NCBI GenBank assembly: GCA_028554795.2
Contig: CM068824.1
Location: forward strand, 155,911,789 to 155,975,788
Length of the DNA stretch: 64,000 nt
Direction: 5' to 3'
Source of the DNA: Sinohyriopsis cumingii
Taxonomy: Eukaryota; Mollusca; Bivalvia; Unionida; Unionidae
Shown here: positions 43,300 through 52,526 of the stretch, piece after piece
How the letters are laid out: each line of letters starts with the position of its first letter
Position numbering within the stretch: position 1 is the first letter of the stretch
Notes under the pieces: model-generated
Seen by the model: the letters and a program-made list of their open reading frames with translations, nothing else
What the model was told of the DNA's origin: nothing
The model's database searches: none
Made by a program: the position numbers and the translations under genes

Positions 43300-44560
43300 T
43301 CGGTGTCGATGAGGACCATTTAATATCATCAATTCACTGGGGGTGGGTCCGGGATGGCTGATCAGTTCGATCCGTGCCCGGAAGAGTCTGTTGCAGTGGG
43401 GACATGGATGTACAGGTTGCTGACTGAAAGTTGTGGAACTGCTGTTCCTGGATTTGTGCAGATCACGTTTCGCAGCCCCGTCCACCAGTCTTGGGTAGGC
43501 GTTCTATCGGCATGCGGACAACTTGGCCAGCCCATCGGGGTTGTGCCTTGCACAGCATCGTGTGGATGCTTGTCATGCCGGCCTTAGTGAGCACTTCTGT
43601 GTTCGGTACCTTGTCTTGTCGTCTAATTTTCAGTAGTTTTCTCAGGGAGCTTATATGGAAGTGGTTCAGATTTTTTAACATGGCGGCTGTATACAGTCCA
43701 TGTCTCGCAAGCATAGAGGAAGGTGGGGAGAACAACCGCTGAGTAGATTTTGAGTTTGGTGGCAAGCTTGATGCCTCTCCACTCTCAGACATTATGAACC
43801 GAGTCTTCCAAACGCTACGCTGGCTTTGGCAATCCTTGTGTTGACCTCATCGTCTATGTGGACTGCTTGTGAGAGGGTGCTGCCGAGGTATGTGAACCTT
43901 TCTACAGTTTTGAGCTTTTGGCCATCGATGGTGATGGATGGTTCCAGGTAATCTTCTCCAGGAGCTGGCTGATGCAGAACCTCGATCTTGCTGGTAGAAA
44001 TGGTGAGTCCGACGTTAGTGCACGCTGTGGAAAAAAGTTTCCATACCTGCCTCCAAGTTGACGTTGAGTGCACAGTCATATGCAAACAGGAGGTCGCGAA
44101 TGTTCTCAACTTGGACTTTGGTTTTGGCTTGAAGCCTCATCAGTTTGAACAACTTCCCATCCAGACGGTATCGGAGACCTACTCCCACATCGCTGTCCTT
44201 GAAAGCATCCATCAACATGGCGAAGAACATGAGACTGAAGAGAGTGGAGGCTAAGACGCATCCTTGTTTCACCCAATTCGTAACTGCAAAGTGTTCGGAA
44301 TAGTTACCCTGGTCCTTGACTCTGGCAAGCTTGCCATCATGAAAATGCCTCACCATTTCAATGAAGACTTCTGGACATCCAAATTTGGCCATGATCTACC
44401 AGAGGCCTTCCCGGCTGACAGTGTGGTGTATAGCTGGACATTGTGTTCAAGACACTTTCTTGCATGTGCCTGGCAGCAAAGATCATGTCGAAACAACTTC
44501 TTATCTAAGAAATTAATTGCTACATCATCTGTCCTTCAACATTTCTTGACATACCAATAA
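43300..44560 (-). mobile_element. LINE reverse-transcriptase and C-terminal relic
   Basis: Minus-strand frames in order: AKFGCPEVFIEMVRHFHDG (44.39 kb), QGCVLASTLFSLMF (RT motif B', 44.27 kb), LLFAYDCAL (catalytic FADD changed to FAYD, 44.08 kb) and KTVERFTYLGSTLS (43.9 kb). Then a GMTSIHTMLCKAQPRWAGQV tail (43.56 kb) and a CPHCNRLFRARIELISH zinc-finger end (43.4 kb). Frameshifts and the damaged catalytic Asp mark it as dead. The endonuclease fragment at 1-720 fits the same family. Confidence 0.85.
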
Positions 44561-44879
44561 TGCTTGCGATGATGTTAACCAGTTTGAATGGATGGACACA
44601 AGTTGTACTCAACATGAGGATACCTCTAAAGATACCGTTCCGAACAGGACCTATGTTTTCTAACTGGAAGCAATGACGTCTAGTCATGATGCAGATGCAT
44701 ACTAACTTTCATGAAGATAGCGCAAATGGTGCAACATATATTAACTCATTAACCGATAGCGTCGCGTCATGGCCGGATTAAGGCCTTTTGGGACCGTGGA
44801 CACAGCCAAGATAGGGGCCTATAGCTATGCTGCCTTGTCCATAGATATAGTTACAGTACTATTAGCATCACTATATGGT

Positions 44880-45020
44880 TACAGTACTATTAACAACACT
44901 GCCTGTGAAATCAGACGATAATACACGGGACCTGTTGAACCTCGGGGGCCCTGCCTGTGAAATCAGACGATAATATACAGGGTCCTTTGAATCTCGGGGA
45001 CCCTGGGCACGTTGCCCACT
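44880..45020. repeat. Two-copy ~55-bp duplication
   Basis: CCTGCCTGTGAAATCAGACG with ATAATA and a CTCGGGG end occurs twice, head to tail, with a few changes, directly left of the viral insertion. Confidence 0.75.
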
Positions 45021-45092
45021 TTCCTATGGATAATTTGGCACTGTGCCACATTTATGCGTCATGAGGTTGGACCCTTTTTCCGAGCTCTGTAG

Positions 45093-45099
45093 TGTCCAA
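45093..45099. repeat. Target-site duplication, left copy (TGTCCAA)
   Basis: The same heptamer follows the right terminal repeat at 61800-61806. The outer A or T may belong to the element ends (AGCAGC...GCTGCT), so the true duplication is 5 to 7 bp. Confidence 0.85.
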
Positions 45100-45350
45100 G
45101 CAGCAGAGAGGGTGAACAGACCATAGAATTCCGACAAAATAAATAAAACAAACAAATAAATCATCTCGTAGAAAGGTCCAGATTTTACAAATGAACTTTC
45201 CTTGAGATGTTTATTTTTGCAATGACCGATTGTGCTAATAAAACCTCAGTTCGAAATAGTAGCTGAAAAAATAAAGTACTCTACGTGTTTATTTATTTCT
45301 TGTTTATTTTTTTGACGACCAACGTTGGTAGGTACCCTCTCTGCTGCTCC
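45099..45350. repeat. Left terminal inverted repeat of the Maverick
   Basis: Begins AGCAGCAGAGAGGGTGAACA; reverse-complement partner of 61549-61800 with no difference I can see. The AG start is typical of Polintons. The repeat is itself bounded by a 15-bp inverted sequence: AGCAGCAGAGAGGGT at its outer end and ACCCTCTCTGCTGCT at its inner end (45334-45348). Confidence 0.95.
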
Positions 45351-45355
45351 CCCTG

Positions 45356-46021
45356 TTACCCAAATATTTTATCAATACCCACACGATATCTTGTTCTTGG
45401 ATCATGTAAATTTATTGTTATAAATCCATGCGGGGTAGCTTGCGCTCGTGAGAAGAAATTTTTGAATTTAATTATATCCATGTCACCACCCCACCAGGTT
45501 TGATGAATATTTCGCAACGTGTGTGTGTCTACGCCATTAAACACAACTAAAATGTTGCAGTTGTCTCTGATCACCTTCGGAATTTGTGTATATCGTTGAG
45601 TAACATAGATCACGTCTGTATTTTTATGTCTACCTCGGGAAAATATTCTGGCTGGATTTGATTGTTTATCTAGCATCACATCGTCGTATACAACTAAATT
45701 ATTAATAAATCCGTCTATGGAATCTACGGATGGTGCTTCATCAATATCGGTTATAAACTCTATAACATCATTATCTTCATCCAGTAATCGTGCGTTTTCA
45801 TTGAAATCTTTAAGTACATCATAACATCGTTGATCATCAACGGATGGTGCTACTAAATACAACTTATCCCATTTCAACCATCTCATTATCAGATTAAGTA
45901 ATAATTGCGTCTTACCCGATCCAGATGGTCCTATGATAATCATTCTGATGGAGTTCGGTAGCGCAGGATGATGCTTAACTGGCTCTCGCTGCCGAGTTGC
46001 TGAGAAATCAATTATATCCAT
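45356..46021 (-). CDS. A32-like packaging ATPase (FtsK/HerA type)
   Basis: 221 residues. Walker A is GPSGSGKT at 31-38; Walker B ends in VYDD (Asp113/114) after a hydrophobic strand; a YVTQ polar segment near 140 fits sensor/motif III. This class pumps viral DNA into preformed capsids and is a hallmark of Maverick, adeno-like and giant-virus relatives. The ORF is full length for the family and ends five bases from the left terminal repeat. Its start faces the PLA2-like gene start with only 12 bp between the two ATGs, so both promoters must share that AT-rich spacer. The frame is intact. Confidence 0.93.
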   Translation of the reverse strand: MDIIDFSATRQREPVKHHPALPNSIRMIIIGPSGSGKTQLLLNLIMRWLKWDKLYLVAPSVDDQRCYDVLKDFNENARLLDEDNDVIEFITDIDEAPSVDSIDGFINNLVVYDDVMLDKQSNPARIFSRGRHKNTDVIYVTQRYTQIPKVIRDNCNILVVFNGVDTHTLRNIHQTWWGGDMDIIKFKNFFSRAQATPHGFITINLHDPRTRYRVGIDKIFG

Positions 46022-46033
46022 ATATATTATAAC
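46022..46033. promoter_or_regulatory. 12-bp divergent start region, ATPase / PLA2-like gene
   Basis: ATATATTATAAC lies between two opposing ATGs. It reads TATATTATAAC toward the right and GTTATAATATAT toward the left, the same TATA-like tract that abuts other starts in this element. Inferred to be a bidirectional promoter with almost no leader. Confidence 0.5.
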
Positions 46034-46534
46034 ATGAATTTATATTGTTTACGCTGTAAAGTTAAAACTCCAACTATTGATTTAGCTACGGTTACAACAA
46101 AAAATAAAAAAATAGCGTACGGTGGAAAATGTTCTGTATGCTGTAGAAAGAAATTTTCGTTTTTACCTAATAAGCGCGGTGGTGATATTGCTAATTTGAT
46201 GTCAAAGTTTCCAGGTGCTCCATGGGCTAAATACAGCGGAGAAAAACATCTACCAGGATATAATTATTGCGGTCCTGGTACTCGACTCGATATCAGGCTC
46301 GATAATCAAGATCAACCAAAACCAGGCGAGGAACCAATAAATGCTATTGATCGAGCTTGTCATGCTCATGATGTAGCTTATAAAAGTCAAAATCTACAAG
46401 ATAGGCATATTGCAGATGTAAAATTAATTCATTCATTAAATTCTATAAAAATTAAAAATATTAGAGAATCATTAGCTAATTGGTTAGTAAGATCCTCGAT
46501 GAAAGGTAAATTAGCGATTGGGGCTGGTAATTAA
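46034..46534 (+). CDS. Zinc-ribbon plus phospholipase A2-like protein (parvovirus VP1u type)
   Basis: 166 residues. The N-terminus has CxxC pairs (Cys5/Cys8 and Cys33/Cys36) suited to a zinc ribbon. Residues 74-116 carry the viral PLA2 signature: YCGPGT (calcium loop, 78-83) and DRACHAHDVAY (106-116), with His112-Asp113 as the catalytic pair. In parvoviruses this domain opens endosomal membranes during entry; adintoviruses carry related PLA2 proteins. The role here is inferred. The stop is followed two bases later by the integrase ATG, so the two genes probably share a transcript. The basic C-terminus ends IGAGN. Confidence 0.85.
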   Translation: MNLYCLRCKVKTPTIDLATVTTKNKKIAYGGKCSVCCRKKFSFLPNKRGGDIANLMSKFPGAPWAKYSGEKHLPGYNYCGPGTRLDIRLDNQDQPKPGEEPINAIDRACHAHDVAYKSQNLQDRHIADVKLIHSLNSIKIKNIRESLANWLVRSSMKGKLAIGAGN

Positions 46535-46536
46535 TA

Positions 46537-47523
46537 ATGGAATCAATTTATTATTCACCGAGAGGATACTGGAGAGGCAAAGCAGCAATTGGTAAACTCG
46601 CTGATGCAGCATCGGTTAAACATTCTACTGCTAAAACGTGGTTATCTAAACAAGCAATATGGCAAATTTATCTACCACGTCCTAAACACATTCAGTACTC
46701 GTATTTCGATGTCAGTGTTCCTAATGAAGTTCATCAAGCTGATATTCTGTTTTTACCGCATGATACTGTACGTGGAAAAACGTACAAATACGCGCTAACC
46801 GTAGTTGATGTTGCAAGTAGATATAAAGAAGCAGAGCCGCTATCGGCGAAAACATCATCTGAAGTAGCCGATGCGTTTGAACGAATTTATCAACGAGGAC
46901 TCGGACCACAAGGTGGTCTACGATGGCCACAGCTACTACAGGTTGATCCTGGTAAGGAATTTCTTGGTCCAGTATCATCGTTGATGAAACAACATAATAC
47001 CAAAATACGACGAGGTCATACTGCAATTCACCGTGATCAAGCAATTGTTGAGCGATTTAATCGAACACTTGCTGAACGGTTATTTGGATATCAATACGCG
47101 AGGGAATTTATTCAGGATAAGAGATCTCGTGAATGGGTTGCAAGATTACCAATCGTGATAGCTGCATTAAATAATGAAATCACACGAACAACCAACATGA
47201 AACCCATTAGCGCGGTCACAAAAAAAAATATACCAACACAACGGAAAGATGCTGGAAAACAAAAAATATTAGGTGATGTCACAGTCAGATATTTATATGA
47301 GCCTGGTGAACTTGAAGGTGGTAGCGCGAGAGCAACTGATCCTATTTGGAGTGTTACCACACACAAAATATCTACCGTGACAAGATCCACTGGAAGAAAT
47401 GTAGGCGTTTCCAGACCTGCAATCTACAGATTAGATTCTGCTGCTCCTCAACGTGGATTTACACGTGAACAACTACAAATAATTCCCGCGGATACACAAC
47501 TACCACCGCGATCACTCCAGTGA
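46537..47523 (+). CDS. Retrovirus-like DDE integrase
   Basis: 328 residues, intact. The rve core has Asp69 (HQADIL), Asp137 (QVDPGKEF) and Glu172 (IVERFNRTL), a DD(34)E spacing close to the usual DD35E. Residues 10-40 look like a small helical DNA-binding segment (KLADAASVKHSTAKTWL). The C-terminal 60 residues, ending YRLDSAAPQRGFTREQLQII, fit the small beta domain after the core in Maverick integrases. It should process the terminal repeats and join the element to host DNA with a 6-bp stagger. It starts directly after the PLA2-like gene and converges on the polymerase gene 10 bp away. Confidence 0.94.
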   Translation: MESIYYSPRGYWRGKAAIGKLADAASVKHSTAKTWLSKQAIWQIYLPRPKHIQYSYFDVSVPNEVHQADILFLPHDTVRGKTYKYALTVVDVASRYKEAEPLSAKTSSEVADAFERIYQRGLGPQGGLRWPQLLQVDPGKEFLGPVSSLMKQHNTKIRRGHTAIHRDQAIVERFNRTLAERLFGYQYAREFIQDKRSREWVARLPIVIAALNNEITRTTNMKPISAVTKKNIPTQRKDAGKQKILGDVTVRYLYEPGELEGGSARATDPIWSVTTHKISTVTRSTGRNVGVSRPAIYRLDSAAPQRGFTREQLQIIPADTQLPPRSLQ

Positions 47524-47533
47524 TTTCGATCAC

Positions 47534-50500
47534 TTAACTAGCGCCTCTACGTCGATTACACTCAAGACAGGTTAACATGGTATTTTCTCGTGTATGACCG
47601 CGACTATTATCTTTCCTATCTACGGTAAATTGTCTTGAATCATTACTCGAATACCGCCATAACATTATACAATTACAACTTGCGCAATGATTGTTCTGCT
47701 GCTGTTTTAACTCAATAATAAATTCAACATCAAGATCAAAGTCACGTTTATTTTTTTTGTCAGATTGTTTGTATCCGATTAATTTTTTTCTTATTATATC
47801 ATCATTGATGATGTTAAATTTATCAACGATTTCAGGAATTATAATTCTACGTAATTGAGATATATTTCTGACCCTCGATACCGCTAAATAAACTAAATTT
47901 GACCACTCGATGCGATCGTCTATAATCCAGACTCGTGTATCAGAAATAGTTAATCCCTGAGACGAGTGGATCGTCATAGCGTATCCCAACACCCATGGAG
48001 ATTTGTCAGCGCGTAATGCATCTTCGACCACACTGATATCAACGGCGACAATATCATTTAATACGAGATTCTGTTTCCTTGACTCTGTCAAGGGTCCTGG
48101 AATATCAACATTAATATTCTGTTTTCGTGTATCTGATGGTCTATAACACAACGGTACGGGTAGTTCTGAATATTGTTCTTTATGTAGCTGAAATAACTGT
48201 TGTTGTAAAGCGTCTCTGATTATTTTTCTACTTGCTACGATCAAATCGGTGGGTCTCCATGAGTTCAAAAAATCACTCATTGATGTCTCTGAGATCACTC
48301 CACGTATTATTTCACACTGAATTTTGTTTGATTGTAATCTGATTAATTTTTTAAACTCCTTCAAATTTGCATCAAGAGCTCTATGATCATCATCTATTTC
48401 TTCGTAATAATTAACGAAATTTTTTAACCAATCATGTGGAGATGGTCCAACAAAGGGCGGAGGTTGACCATGATCGCCACACATTATTATAGCGGTATTT
48501 TTCGTCAACAACCAATCAAGAAACATTTTTAATGTATCCAATGACACCGTGCATATCTCATCCCAAATAATTATTTTAGGTATATATTTTTCCCCCATCC
48601 GTTGAGGAGTCCATGTATCCCCGCGCCACCGAAAGAAACTATGATACGTGCACGATTGTACTTGCCGCTGTTTCATCTCACGTGCAAGTCTATGTGTGGG
48701 TGTCAGCACGATTATATCTGAATTTCTAAAAACATTAATCGTTCGAGTTGTTTTGCCGCATCCACCAGGTCCATTGAGATATACTGTCTTATATCTAGTT
48801 ATTGGATCACTCAACGATGGTGCTTTCGACATTTCTGATATTTTATTACCCTCACGATAAACATCTCTCACTGGAACATCTGCTGATTCTGTGTAATTGT
48901 GTAATAGTTCCTTTTTTATTCTCCATGAACCCCATCGTTCATCATTACTTGTAAATTTCATAACAGGTTCTAAATATTTACTTGAAATATAAAACGAGTC
49001 CGTTGCGACTCTGACTGCGGTCTCAGGAAATCTATTAATCATCGATAATAAATTTATAGAAACATAAGCCAACATGGAAGATCTTAGATGAGTATATTGC
49101 GGGGATACGTCATTTATGTAACTAACGATCGTACCCAATTTTGTTCCGTCGGATAAATAAACACTCTCTCGATTTACAAATGTATTTTTCGCCGTTGTAT
49201 CAGCGATTATAAAATCGTACTCGGCATCATCTAAAATTAATCGTGCGTGATGTCTTTTATAATCATATGCACCACCTTGAGTAAATTTACCTATAATTTT
49301 TCTACCGAGATCTTTTGCGGTTTTGAGTTTATTAGGAATATCATCCTTAAACTCGCTGATAACTTCAGAATCTGACATGGGCAACCAAACTTTGGTCTGT
49401 GCATGATATGATATAATTGCCTCACTGACCACCAACGATGTCAGTATCATACAATCTAGCATATATCGCAACAAAACTATAGGTGCCCAACGTTTTTCAC
49501 AAAAATGTCTGCCAAACCAAACATAACAAATCTTGTGAAGATTTTCGTTAAACTCGAACGACTCAATACAGGCGAATCCAGTCAGATCAAAATCAGGTAA
49601 TGGTCCATTGATTGCCACTCGCGTCATCTCGTTTGTAGGGTGACCAAATCTTTCAAAGTACGTAGAACAATCTCCGTATTCCAGAAAACTTCCTGGATAA
49701 CATGCAACCATATCAACCGAAATAACATCATTGTAATTGTATTTGGTATTCCATAATCCGCCATGTCCATATTCGACGCAACTTGCACGTACGTTCTCGA
49801 GTAAATCAAATCGTGTTGGTTTCCATGAATTTCGTTCTCTGGCGAAATGAGCCGCAACAGATGGAACGGTAAAACAATTAGTTAGTAATTTGTCAGTATT
49901 TTCCGCGTGTTTGCACTGTAAAAACGTCGCAAGATTTTTCATCTCGTCATGGAGGGATTCTGTGCGATATATTTCACCGTTCGGTTTGACAAACTGATCA
50001 AATTCACCCTCCTCATTACTTTTGAATAACCATACCGATACAGGATCGGTTTTACTTATTTCGTTGATAAAATCAAACATACTCATATCTGCCACAGAAT
50101 TATCTGCCCCAGAATTATCTGGGGAGTAAAATCTAACAGTTCGATCACGTGGAAATATTGTTACTGCGTTAGTCCATGCGTGCGCGTTATGATCGATAAT
50201 ATTTATTGGAGCTCCCTTCGATTTATATTTCGACTGGTACAGTACTTCTCCCGTTATTGTTGCTACGGTTATTGGAAATTTTAATATTTTTCCTAACTCA
50301 GCAACATCTTTTATTGTAGCACCAGTATCCCTAACTGAATCAGCCCACGAGTTTATTTTTTCACGCCTTAAATCGGTTAATCCATTTCCACGCATCGCGT
50401 TTGTAAAGTGTTCTATTACTCGTTCAGCCACACAATTTAACCTTGACAAGGTCAAGGATGATAATTTCATCGGCGCTAGTTTATCAACGTTGGGTTTTTT

Positions 50501-50992
50501 ATTTATCTCATAAATTCCATAAATAACTGCTGTTACAGGATACGCTCGCTCATAATACGGTTTATCAATACCAGTCAATAGACCCGGTCTGGAATTTTTA
50601 CTTAATATGATAGTTTTATTATTACCAAGGACAGGATCATATTTGTCACGGATAATCCAACTATCTGTTTCTGTTAATACAATAAATTTTACTCTGAAGA
50701 AATATTTTTGATTGCCCTCGTATTCAGCGATGTAGTTAATGATAGTTGCCGCTCGCTTGTCGTTCATTGTGGTGTCCGTGACAAAGTCAGTGTTTCGTAT
50801 AATCTTGAACGTTGACCATGTATGAGATGCACCATCCGTGTAAAATTCTTTCTTAGCGTCATGAATTTTCGAGATCAAACTTTTATTTTTCGGATCAACC
50901 AGATCTCGTACTGGCAAGTCAGAAGATAATCTGTCAAGGTTGAATTTATACTTAACAGGCCTAGTTTGGGATAATCTCTCAAACTCGTTCAT
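47534..50992 (-). CDS. DNA polymerase B / SF1 helicase / HNH fusion protein
   Basis: 1,152 residues from the preferred ATG at 50992 (the frame stays open to 51049 but that adds a poor leader). Numbering from 51049: 200-440 is an N-terminal region where I see no clear exonuclease motifs. PolB motif A is SVDMVACYPGS (444-454, Asp446), a motif-B-like KTAKDLGRKIIG lies at 576-587, and motif C is ATDSFYI (692-698). SF1 helicase motifs follow: Walker A GPGGCGKTT (750-758), Walker B IIWDE (827-831), GDHGQPPP (858-865), TIHSSQG (1026-1032) and AVSRVR (1056-1061). An HNH/zinc module closes the chain: CASC (1122), DRKD (1144), His1152, Asn1156, CLEC (1161). Polymerase plus unwinding in one chain would suit displacement copying of a linear genome. 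Canonical Maverick polymerases lack the helicase and HNH parts. Confidence 0.88.
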   Translation of the reverse strand: MNEFERLSQTRPVKYKFNLDRLSSDLPVRDLVDPKNKSLISKIHDAKKEFYTDGASHTWSTFKIIRNTDFVTDTTMNDKRAATIINYIAEYEGNQKYFFRVKFIVLTETDSWIIRDKYDPVLGNNKTIILSKNSRPGLLTGIDKPYYERAYPVTAVIYGIYEINKKPNVDKLAPMKLSSLTLSRLNCVAERVIEHFTNAMRGNGLTDLRREKINSWADSVRDTGATIKDVAELGKILKFPITVATITGEVLYQSKYKSKGAPINIIDHNAHAWTNAVTIFPRDRTVRFYSPDNSGADNSVADMSMFDFINEISKTDPVSVWLFKSNEEGEFDQFVKPNGEIYRTESLHDEMKNLATFLQCKHAENTDKLLTNCFTVPSVAAHFARERNSWKPTRFDLLENVRASCVEYGHGGLWNTKYNYNDVISVDMVACYPGSFLEYGDCSTYFERFGHPTNEMTRVAINGPLPDFDLTGFACIESFEFNENLHKICYVWFGRHFCEKRWAPIVLLRYMLDCMILTSLVVSEAIISYHAQTKVWLPMSDSEVISEFKDDIPNKLKTAKDLGRKIIGKFTQGGAYDYKRHHARLILDDAEYDFIIADTTAKNTFVNRESVYLSDGTKLGTIVSYINDVSPQYTHLRSSMLAYVSINLLSMINRFPETAVRVATDSFYISSKYLEPVMKFTSNDERWGSWRIKKELLHNYTESADVPVRDVYREGNKISEMSKAPSLSDPITRYKTVYLNGPGGCGKTTRTINVFRNSDIIVLTPTHRLAREMKQRQVQSCTYHSFFRWRGDTWTPQRMGEKYIPKIIIWDEICTVSLDTLKMFLDWLLTKNTAIIMCGDHGQPPPFVGPSPHDWLKNFVNYYEEIDDDHRALDANLKEFKKLIRLQSNKIQCEIIRGVISETSMSDFLNSWRPTDLIVASRKIIRDALQQQLFQLHKEQYSELPVPLCYRPSDTRKQNINVDIPGPLTESRKQNLVLNDIVAVDISVVEDALRADKSPWVLGYAMTIHSSQGLTISDTRVWIIDDRIEWSNLVYLAVSRVRNISQLRRIIIPEIVDKFNIINDDIIRKKLIGYKQSDKKNKRDFDLDVEFIIELKQQQNNHCASCNCIMLWRYSSNDSRQFTVDRKDNSRGHTRENTMLTCLECNRRRGAS

Positions 50993-51040
50993 ATAATTAA
51001 AACAAATATTTAAATAAAGAAAATTATATATATATATACA
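50993..51040. promoter_or_regulatory. Divergent AT-rich start region, polymerase / zinc-ribbon gene
   Basis: 48 bp separating the polymerase ATG (minus) from the 51041 ATG (plus), with a run of alternating TA at 51027-51038. It is the only room for promoters of both genes. Confidence 0.45.
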
Positions 51041-51340
51041 ATGTCCCAATGTAGATGGTTGATGATCGGCTCAGTAAATCGATGCAACAAATCCTGTAGA
51101 AAGGAATTTTGTTGGATGCACTCACAAAACATGCGACGAGGAAGTCTAGGACCAATACCATGTCTACGGTGTGGTATTGGAGTACGTGGAAAGACAAAAT
51201 TATGTGGGAAGTGCGGCGGGAAACGGTTCAGAGAGCTCAAAAGATATTATGACAAAAAAAATAATAGCGGTGAAAACGCTATAAAATCCGTGGAGGATTA
51301 TATATCAAGATTTCAGACAAACAATGATTTAAACATATAA
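51041..51340 (+). CDS. Small cysteine-rich zinc-ribbon protein
   Basis: 99 residues, basic. Cysteines at 5, 15, 19 and 24 with His27 form one possible zinc site; CLRC (42-45) and CGKC (55-58) form a clear zinc ribbon. The C-terminal third is charged and probably helical. It lies between the polymerase and an HNH endonuclease gene, so a nucleic-acid role such as transcription or replication factor is reasonable, but no family was recognised. Ten bases separate it from the next ATG. Confidence 0.7.
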   Translation: MSQCRWLMIGSVNRCNKSCRKEFCWMHSQNMRRGSLGPIPCLRCGIGVRGKTKLCGKCGGKRFRELKRYYDKKNNSGENAIKSVEDYISRFQTNNDLNI

Positions 51341-51350
51341 TATTATTATA

Positions 51351-51848
51351 ATGGAGCAAAATATATTTGTCCCACATCCTGTCATAACAAACTATGAATC
51401 AAATATTAATGGTATCATCAGACACCGCAAGTTGAAGAGACAAGTTGGTAATGTTTCTAATACTGGCTATCTTAGATTTACAGTTGGAAAGAGAAGATAT
51501 CTATGTCATAGATTTACATACGAGTGTCACAAGGGTTTGATCAATGACGGTCTTGTTATTGATCATATTGATGGAAATCCTCAAAACAATAATTTATCCA
51601 ACCTTCGTGTTGTCACTCGAAGCGTGAACTCTGCATGTGGTAATACAGGAAGATATAAGACAATCGGAAAGAGGGGGGTAATTTCTACAAACATAGAAAC
51701 CGGTAAAGTAATTATGTTTCAGTCTATGAACGCGGCTGCGACATATTTTGATATTAACTCGCGTTCAGTACAAAATGTAGCAGATAATATAACCAGATCT
51801 GCTCTCTCGAAAAAATATAAGCAGAAAATCATCTTTCAGTATCAATAA
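51351..51848 (+). CDS. HNH endonuclease with NUMOD-type DNA-binding tail
   Basis: 165 residues. A YLRFTVGKRRYLCHRFTYEC stretch is followed by LVIDHIDGNPQNNNLSNLR (Asp-His...Asn...Asn), the HNH core common in phage and giant-virus homing endonucleases. Residues 120-150 (MFQSMNAAATYFDINSRSV) match the NUMOD1-type helix-turn-helix. Such enzymes are often selfish, but may also nick viral DNA for replication or host DNA. It is free-standing and intact; the start follows a TATTATTATA tract. It is not part of the usual Maverick core set, so lateral gain is likely. Confidence 0.9.
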   Translation: MEQNIFVPHPVITNYESNINGIIRHRKLKRQVGNVSNTGYLRFTVGKRRYLCHRFTYECHKGLINDGLVIDHIDGNPQNNNLSNLRVVTRSVNSACGNTGRYKTIGKRGVISTNIETGKVIMFQSMNAAATYFDINSRSVQNVADNITRSALSKKYKQKIIFQYQ

Positions 51849-52526
51849 CTATCATCACCACATTATTAACTATCATCACCACATTGAATTAATTTTTTTA
51901 ATTTATGTCACAGTAGGTCCTCCATACACTACTGAATTTTTGATTTAAGGGGAGATTACTTTGTAATATATAGTTTTCTTCGTAGATGGTTGGTTTTTTA
52001 TGATCGTAATTAGTCAGTTTAACTAATTACATCGTATAGTGCCGACGAACCTAACTCATTAGACTCATAAGTATTATTTATGGTTTTTAAATATTTTCCC
52101 ATCATACAACACATGATAATATTATTGATCCGTAGGAAGTTGTCTGTGAAACAGAAACCGTTACTCATTGTAATTGACCTGCAGTTGTGTGTTCACTGAA
52201 CTTACAATTCTGGAAAGTTCTTTGACTGGTGCATTAATGCTACTGTTATTATTGATTTTCGGTCTGCTTAGGAAACCAGCTACAAATACAGAAACTATTA
52301 TTCAGAAACTGTTATAAATACAGAAACTATTATTCAGAAACTGTTATAAATACAGAAACTGTTATTATTCAGAAACTGTTATAAATACAGAAACCGCTAC
52401 AAATACAGAAACTGTTAAATACAGAAACCGTTATTATTCAGAAACCGCTGTTTACTGTAAATATTGGTTCCTTAGCTATATAGCTAGCTATATATTAACT
52501 TCCGAAACATATGTTCGTAACAATGT
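51849..52526. other. Non-coding stretch with short GAAACTGTTATAAATACA repeats
   Basis: A TAACTATCATCACCACATT unit occurs twice right after the HNH stop. From 52275 to 52450 there is an irregular array of CAGAAACTGTTATAAATA units (about nine partial copies). A small palindrome of TAGCTATATAGCTAGCTATA lies at 52474-52493. No open frame of interest. Confidence 0.8.

Larger units (their letters stand above)
40392..45098. other. Upstream region of the kinase gene: SINE, LINE relics, repeats
   Basis: Probably a 5'-UTR intron of the kinase gene. It contains a SINE A (40751), a duplicated tRNA-like segment (41790), two LINE relics (42.45-44.56 kb) and a two-copy repeat (44880). The stretch 41.05-41.75 kb shows nothing recognisable. 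Confidence 0.7.

Noticed and set aside
43354..44560. Plus-strand frames of 77-103 codons
   Set aside because: They are the complement of the minus-strand LINE relic, which carries recognisable reverse-transcriptase motifs.
46721..47390. Minus-strand frames of 92-107 codons inside the integrase gene
   Set aside because: Shadows of the integrase, which has a complete DDE core on the plus strand.
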